Assembly (NCBI GenBank): GCA_022747635.1 | Contig: JAKTNV010000001.1 | Span: forward strand, 32,412,040-32,476,039 | Direction: 5' to 3' | DNA: 64,000 bases | From: Hetaerina americana | Taxonomy: Eukaryota > Arthropoda > Insecta > Odonata > Calopterygidae | Shown here: piece by piece, positions 59,601-64,000 of the stretch | Position numbering within the stretch: position 1 is the first letter of the stretch | Layout of the letters: every line of letters begins with the position of its first letter | The notes under the pieces: model-generated | The model's input: only the letters and a program-made list of their open reading frames with translations | What the model was told of the DNA's origin: nothing | Database searches by the model: none | Position numbers and translations under genes: made by a program

Positions 59601-61384
59601 AGCGTAAAAATCATTCGCCTTGACTGGGACTCGAACCCAGATCCCTCAATATCCGGTCGAGTGCTTTAGCCACTTAAGCTACCGAGGCGTCCTCTTTAAC
59701 TCTGAAATTTTGGGGCTTTTAAAGGAACAAGATGTTGTGACGAAATACCGTACATACAATGTCACATGCATTAGTAGTCGTACGCGAAGCGCCACAGTCC
59801 ACGAGGTTAAAGCCAACTTTAAACACTTATGGTGTTTATACTTTGACAAATTCCAAAGAAACTGCGGGAGATGCCGCACATTAGCAGATGACTCCGTTAA
59901 AAGTTACTGTTGCGGCATCTCCCGCAGTTTCTTTGGAATTTGTCAAAGTATAAACACCATAAGTGTTTAAAGTTGGCTTTAACCTCATGGACTGTGGCGC
60001 GTCGCGCACGACTACTAATGCCTGTGACATTGTATGTACGGTATTTCATCACAACATCTTGTTCCTTTAAAAGCCCCAAAAATTCAGAGTATAAGAGGTC
60101 GCCTCGGTAGCTTAAGTGGCTAAAGCACTCGACCGGATATTGAGGGATCTGGGTTCGAATCCCAGTCAAGGTGAATGATTTTTACACTCTGAAATTGTTG
60201 CATTGCCACCTTGAACTAAAAATTTTGAGGAGGGCAGTGTGGGATGGCACATTGGCATGGCGCAGAACCTCCAATTGGCAAAGATCTCCTTCCTAGTTTG
60301 CTACACTCCTTTCCATCCAGCCTTTCAAGGACTTCCATGCAAAACTTACTGTTCACAGTCTGTCCCTGAGGCACAAACAGTTTGTGGATAACACATTTAG
60401 AATCGAAAAAAATATGACGAGAGGAAGAGTACTTATTTTTGGGAAATAACCTATATTCACGCTTTCAAAGCATGTCCATGAGGATGTTATGAATTCGGAA
60501 GGCAGTGAGGTGCATGGAATATTGGGATAGTGCAAATAATAAGGCAACCTGCACTTTATGAATCCATGACCAACTTTTCCAAAGGTTTTTGGAAAGTAGA
60601 AACTGGGGCTGGAAACATCTTTCCGAAAAAATTTCTGGATGGTATACAGGTAAGAATTGAAGAAATATTTGAAATTTTTTTTAAATTTGAAACTGGGTGA
60701 ACATATTTAGGCAATGCAGTTAAATTTTTCATTTGGAAAGAAAATTAGGGCCAAATGATTTGTCATGTTAAACATTGTCCTATTGCATCATACAGCCTTT
60801 AACAAGCTTTACTACTTAATTAAACCATTTATTCATCATTCAAGATAACTTACGCAGTCCGCCTTCCACGAAAAAATCTAAATCCATCATCTTCTGAATC
60901 ATCGTCACTCTCAATGTTGTCTCTTTCTTCCTTTTGGCTTCCAAGGACTTCCAGAACCAAATCATCAGGCGATGCAAATGGAACACCAGTTTTTTCAATT
61001 TTGCGCTGGACAATGTTTCTTACTCGACCAGCATCAAGACCTATTTCTAGGGCCATCTTCAATTCAAATAACAGGAATCAAAGTGTAAGTCAATACAAAT
61101 CAAAAGGAAATGATAGTTGTGATGAAATTTTTGCTTCCATTGGCATCATCATAAATATAGCTATAAATTAATTTAGAAAATGAAGGTTAAACGTCTTCTA
61201 TCCTAGGTTTGACTGAACAAGAAAATTACTATTGAAGCAGACATCAAATTACCATAACTGAGGGAGAGCCCATCAAAGCATCTAGCTCCTCCTTGTTGAC
61301 ACTCCTAATCTTTCTAGCATTATGAATGATGGGATGAACGCGCCTTATTTCTCCTGATGAGCCTGTGGCATGATCACCCTGGAG
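56673..61384 (-). CDS. IAP-type E3 ubiquitin ligase, C-terminal part (UBA-acidic linker-RING)
   Basis: Inhibitor-of-apoptosis proteins bind and ubiquitinate caspases or innate-immunity adaptors. Four exons on the minus strand join in frame: 61253-61384, 60854-61056, 58153-58359 and 56673-57339 (403 codons with the stop). All borders are GT-AG, and split codons restore correctly (RTA|QPN, LIR|ELD). Order: VHPIIHNARKIRSVNKEELD; a UBA-like segment VMMALEIGLDAGRVRNIVQR then KIEKTGVPFASPDDLVLEVL; an acidic linker (QDDSDSDAVHDHDSDEGSEE); a repeat tract of VGIKSDSSVA units; a helix LAALEEENRRFRESR; the RING CKVCLDEEVGVVFLPCGHL, CVHCAPSLKDCPMCRR; and the C-terminus ATVRTYLS. All eight zinc ligands are present. 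The BIR-bearing N-terminus is not in the window and must lie beyond 64000. UBA plus RING suggests a DIAP2/cIAP-like protein, but BIRs are not shown. Confidence 0.88.
56885..57005 (-). repeat. 30-bp coding minisatellite in the IAP-like gene
   Basis: About four tandem copies of a 30-bp unit (ATGCCCACTGCCACAGATGA plus ATCACTCTTG on the plus strand). They encode VGIKSDSSVA / EGIKSDSSVA / VGIKSDITVA in frame just upstream of the RING. Confidence 0.9.
58891..59080 (+). repeat. tRNA-derived SINE, copy 2
   Basis: Head GCCAGCCCCGGTGATGGAGG GGTAACATCCTAGTCTGCAA, B box GGGTTCGATTCCTGCC, body CACCTAGGGCTTGGGTGTAT and GTCGAAGTGCTGTTATCAGA, tail (AAATA)n. Located in an IAP-gene intron. Confidence 0.9.
59081..59190 (-). 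mobile_element. Short mariner transposase fragment
   Basis: The minus strand gives LSQPPYRLNVALPDLFLFSR then LKRSLKGIHFG, resembling mariner PPYSPD(L/V)APxDxFLFxRLKxxLKG. It is fused directly to a 60-bp box that recurs at 59.5 and 59.9 kb. Confidence 0.6.
59184..59251 (+). repeat. Recurrent 60-bp box, copy 1
   Basis: AAATTCCAAAGAAACTGCGG followed by GAGATGCCGCAACAGTAACT and TTTAACGGAGTCATCCGCTA. It recurs at 59513-59576 (plus), 59846-59878 (plus, truncated) and 59879-59942 (minus). Confidence 0.9.
59513..59576 (+). repeat. Recurrent 60-bp box, copy 2
   Basis: Near-identical to the box at 59184-59251. It abuts the left end of the large inverted repeat starting at 59584. Confidence 0.9.
59584..60205. 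repeat. 295-bp-arm inverted repeat with tRNA-like segments
   Basis: The arms 59584-59878 and 59911-60205 have equal length and differ at only about a dozen positions by eye, around a 32-nt spacer. Each arm carries a tRNA-like block (59616-59689 minus; 60100-60173 plus) with a near-complete acceptor pairing, D arm (GCT...AGC), anticodon stem CTCGA/TTGAG around CCGGATA, and T arm CTGGGTTCGARTCCCAG. C at the position before the anticodon, where T is invariant, and the acceptor mismatches argue for a tRNA-derived repeat, not a working tRNA. The centre is built from two opposed copies of the 60-bp box. The whole lies in the IAP-like gene intron (58360-60853). Confidence 0.92.
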
Positions 61385-61631
61385 CTGAAAAAGACAAATG
61401 TTTATTCTTAAGTACCTCTACTTCACATGAAATACTTCCTTTGATTTATAACACCAGCATTTTTCATCACATATGAATACTGAAAAAAATTTTAAATTCC
61501 ATTGACATTTGGAGATGCTTTGAAAGTCTTGCTCAAATAAACAGCAGAGGAGCATACTGTCTTTCAAATATTCATGATAATTTTACATGTAAACTGAAAT
61601 AATAACAAAAATACATCAATATTGTACATAA

Positions 61632-61824
61632 GCCGACCCCGGTGGCAGTGGGGTAACGTCCTCGTCTGCTATTCCAAGGGTCGCGGGTTCGATTCCCGCC
61701 TGGGTGAGTTTTCCTCCACCTAGGGCTTGGGTGTTTGTGAATGTGACCATTGTTATCGTTGTTAATAGTTCGATGTAAAGGCCAAAATGTGCTGTTTTCG
61801 GACTTATGCTGAATAAATAAATAA
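61632..61824 (+). repeat. tRNA-derived SINE, copy 3
   Basis: GCCGACCCCGGTGGCAGTGG GGTAACGTCCTCGTCTGCTA, B box GGGTTCGATTCCCGCC, body CACCTAGGGCTTGGGTGTTT, AATGTGCTGTTTTCGGACTT, tail (AAATA)n. The best-preserved copy of the family. Confidence 0.9.
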
Positions 61825-61989
61825 GTAGTTATAAACTTGTAAAGACACAAGCTAGACTGAATATACTGGATGAAGCAACTTAATGGCAGTCCACCATTTA
61901 GGGTAGGTATTGGATGGACACAAGGACTTGCTACATTTATGAATCCAATATAATATGACATTGTATGATATCCTTACACTACAATAAAT

Positions 61990-62300
61990 ACTTATTTGAC
62001 ACCAGATAATGTCTGCCTCCTTTTATTCCAAGAACCATCTCTTCTCCCTTGCCATGTCTAGTACTTCTTCATTGGTTTTCCTTTCAGTCAATTTTACTGT
62101 TTCATCCTCCTCCACATCCACACAACAAAAGCCTCCAATCTACACCTATCTCCTTGTTTCCACAATGTAATAAACCAGACTTCACATCAAATTCTTTACT
62201 AACCTTTCCTTAATATCCTTACTCAACATCTCTGTTATTTATTCTCCCCTTCCCATAAAAGTTCATTTGCCTGACAATCCATTTCCTTACTTCCCTAACA
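61990..62300 (-). mobile_element. Decayed RTE-like LINE fragment
   Basis: The minus strand shows degraded C-terminal LINE sequence: AATGGACTGAAAG-like phrasing (plus strand TTTTCCTTTCAGTCAATTTT), GTACTTCTTCATTGGTTTTC (the TNEEVL region) and AGGCCTCCAATCTACACC (the RRRLEAF region). Non-coding. Confidence 0.6.
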
Positions 62301-62873
62301 CTCCATCAAAACTACCTTCTGTTGAAACAATGAATAATTGGAAAAAAATCTCAAGAGGATGATTCACTAAAACTCACAGTTTGGCTAAGTCAATTAGTAA
62401 ACCCTATGAGATTATGCTGGGCTAAATGTGAATTATGGTGGCATGAAATTTTGATGCTTGTATCAGCTGTGGCATTTAAAACCACATTTCTATGAGAAGA
62501 ACCATTGACTTTCTGAAATACGGAAGGGAACCGTGAACTTCAACTTATTGCTTTCATACCCTGTGAATTCATGCTACATGAGAATTGACTGGATTGACAT
62601 ATCAGAATGCCATCATTCAATTATCAGCAATTTTCCCATAGTCCCTCAGCTATCAATGAGTATTACCTCCCATTCACACTCATTCATTCTCCTACTCCTG
62701 CTTCATTGTTTGTGGCTTATGGCCATCACTAATCTCTCACATTTCATCCTTAAGAGTTTTTTCGGCTTCGCTCAGGTATTTAACCCATGAAATTTAAAAT
62801 CTTGAATTTATGAAGGTGGGAAAATCTATTATAGCATTGCATTTCACAACCCACCTCTCATTTGCCGGCCGTG
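62301..62873. other. No feature recognised
   Basis: AT-rich; presumably intron of the IAP-like gene upstream of the exon at 61253-61384. No BIR-like exon seen on the minus strand. Confidence 0.4.
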
Positions 62874-63062
62874 GTGGCGGCGGGGTAACATCCTCGCCTC
62901 CCAACCCAGAGGTCGCGGGTTCGATTCCCACCTAGGTGGATTTCCCTCCATCTAGGGCTTGTTTGTATGTAATTGTCTTCAATGTAATGTCTGTAATGTA
63001 GGGTTAGGTGGAAGAAGGGACTATCAGTCTCAACCTCGTCCAATTAAGTCGATAAATAAATT
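62874..63062 (+). repeat. tRNA-derived SINE, copy 4 (variant tail)
   Basis: GCCGGCCGTGGTGGCGGCGG GGTAACATCCTCGCCTCCCA, B box GGGTTCGATTCCCACC and GGGCTTGTTTGTATGTAATT match the family. After about 62980 the body diverges (GGGTTAGGTGGAAGAAGGGA) before the (AAATA)n-type tail, so this is a subfamily with a different 3' half. Confidence 0.85.
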
Positions 63063-64000
63063 ATAATTCTTAGTGCGACCCTAGTCAGTAAATGACAACC
63101 TTGCTTTAACTTTAAGTGTAATGACTTGAGGATAACTTCTCATAACTCAGCCACGTTTTCCAAGAACCCTTGTTATGCTGCTGTCAAATTCCTAAAAGCA
63201 ATACCTAGAAACCTAAGCGAAATAGAAAATTTGTGATAATTTAAATCTAATTTTTATCAATTCCTGCACAAACATCAATTTACCATTGATGAGTTCACGT
63301 CTCTCTCTGTTGATAAATAATTTTATTCTTACGTACACTGTTACCGCTTCCTGTTTACCTTTTTCTTTTTTATTTGTAACTATCAATTGTATTCAAACTC
63401 CAATTGCATTTGTATTTTTGTTGGTCTGGAATATTTGCAAGCAATATGTGACATGTACCATAAGTCTCAAACATGTCTTTGAGGAACAAATAAACATCAA
63501 CCAATCAATCAACATATATTTGAGCAATAATTTGTTTCCTTCAGAACAATTTATAAAAAAGTCTGTTTCATCAGGGAAGTATTCCTACTATTCATGCCTC
63601 TGCAGTACATATTACAGAAAGTCTAAAGCATGATTATTAACTTAAAATTTCTTCCTCTTCTGGCTGCAAATTGTTGTCTTCTTTCAACAATGATGGGAAG
63701 CTCATCCGCAACCATATTATTGTCCATGCTCAGTATAGCCTCATATTCCTCATCATATGATAGCTAGTAGCAAAATATGGACCAATCATTAGGAAAATGG
63801 ACAATTATATCTTCATCTTTAGGCCTCAAATAATCATTCAGAAATTCATCTCGGTGAAAATGATTTGTAATGATGTATTCATTTACATTTATTGAAGTAT
63901 GCACAAAACTTGCTTCCAACAAATTGATGTCTTCAGTTATATTTCTATTTTACATGTTTAGGAAAATTCATCTTCATATCCTTAAGCCTGTACCTGTACC
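63063..64000. other. No supportable gene
   Basis: AT-rich. The minus strand at 63650-63860 has a coding-like reading (DEEYEAILSMDNN, ADELPIIVERRQQFAARRG) interrupted by stops. I do not recognise it. It could be an old transposase fragment. The upstream IAP exons are not visible. Confidence 0.35.

Noticed and set aside
59616..59689. Functional tRNA gene
   Set aside because: The T before the anticodon is replaced by C, the acceptor stem has mismatches, and the block is duplicated in inverted orientation within a repeat.
63650..63860. Coding-like minus-strand reading (ADELPIIVERRQQFAARRG)
   Set aside because: Interrupted by stops and not recognised; reported only as a note in the flanking interval.
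1..64000. CRISPR arrays, operons, bacterial promoters or ribosome binding sites
   Set aside because: Introns, poly(A) signals and eukaryotic mobile elements show this is eukaryotic nuclear DNA; no regularly spaced short repeats of CRISPR type were seen.

Overview
The window is nuclear DNA of an arthropod, most likely an insect. Its genes are split by GT-AG introns, several of them kilobases long. Intergenic DNA is AT-rich, and mariner transposons, non-LTR retrotransposons, tRNA-derived SINEs and Penelope-like debris are common. The proteins read as insect-type housekeeping and signalling proteins. I cannot name the species.

Layout. 1-16.4 kb is mostly non-coding, with CpG-rich blocks (1-1.15, 8.0-8.66, 11.45-11.96 kb), decayed LINE fragments and an internally deleted mariner. 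At 16.4-16.9 kb (minus) lies the membrane-domain exon of a Popeye-domain protein; its other exons were not found. 18-24.2 kb is repeat-rich. 24.8-29.85 kb (minus) is mitochondrial ATP synthase OSCP (5 coding exons). It faces AIMP1, the EMAP-II-type tRNA-binding scaffold of the multisynthetase complex (30.61-31.80 kb, plus, 4 exons), across a 761-bp divergent promoter. 35.1-47.5 kb (minus) is chaperonin CCT theta (8 exons, 549 aa), with a mariner, a CR1-like LINE and SINEs in its introns. It faces a G-protein gamma-1 gene (48.09-48.30 kb, plus). 50.85-54.23 kb is an apparently full-length endonuclease/reverse-transcriptase LINE with an intact 991-codon ORF, a poly(A) tail and a target-site duplication. 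A fold-back element and a Penelope-like remnant follow. 56.67-61.38 kb (minus) is the 3' part of an IAP-type UBA-RING ubiquitin ligase whose N-terminal exons lie beyond the right edge.

The genes do not form a pathway. OSCP (ATP synthesis), AIMP1 (translation) and CCT8 (protein folding) are housekeeping genes. A perfect TATCGATA octamer (DRE/DREF-type) lies about 110-130 bp upstream of both the AIMP1 and the CCT8 start codons.

The most interesting structures are short inverted-repeat retroelements flanked by 12-14 bp direct repeats, which carry a hammerhead-like core with differing but still pairing stems, and a 295-bp-arm inverted repeat with tRNA-like segments inside an IAP intron.
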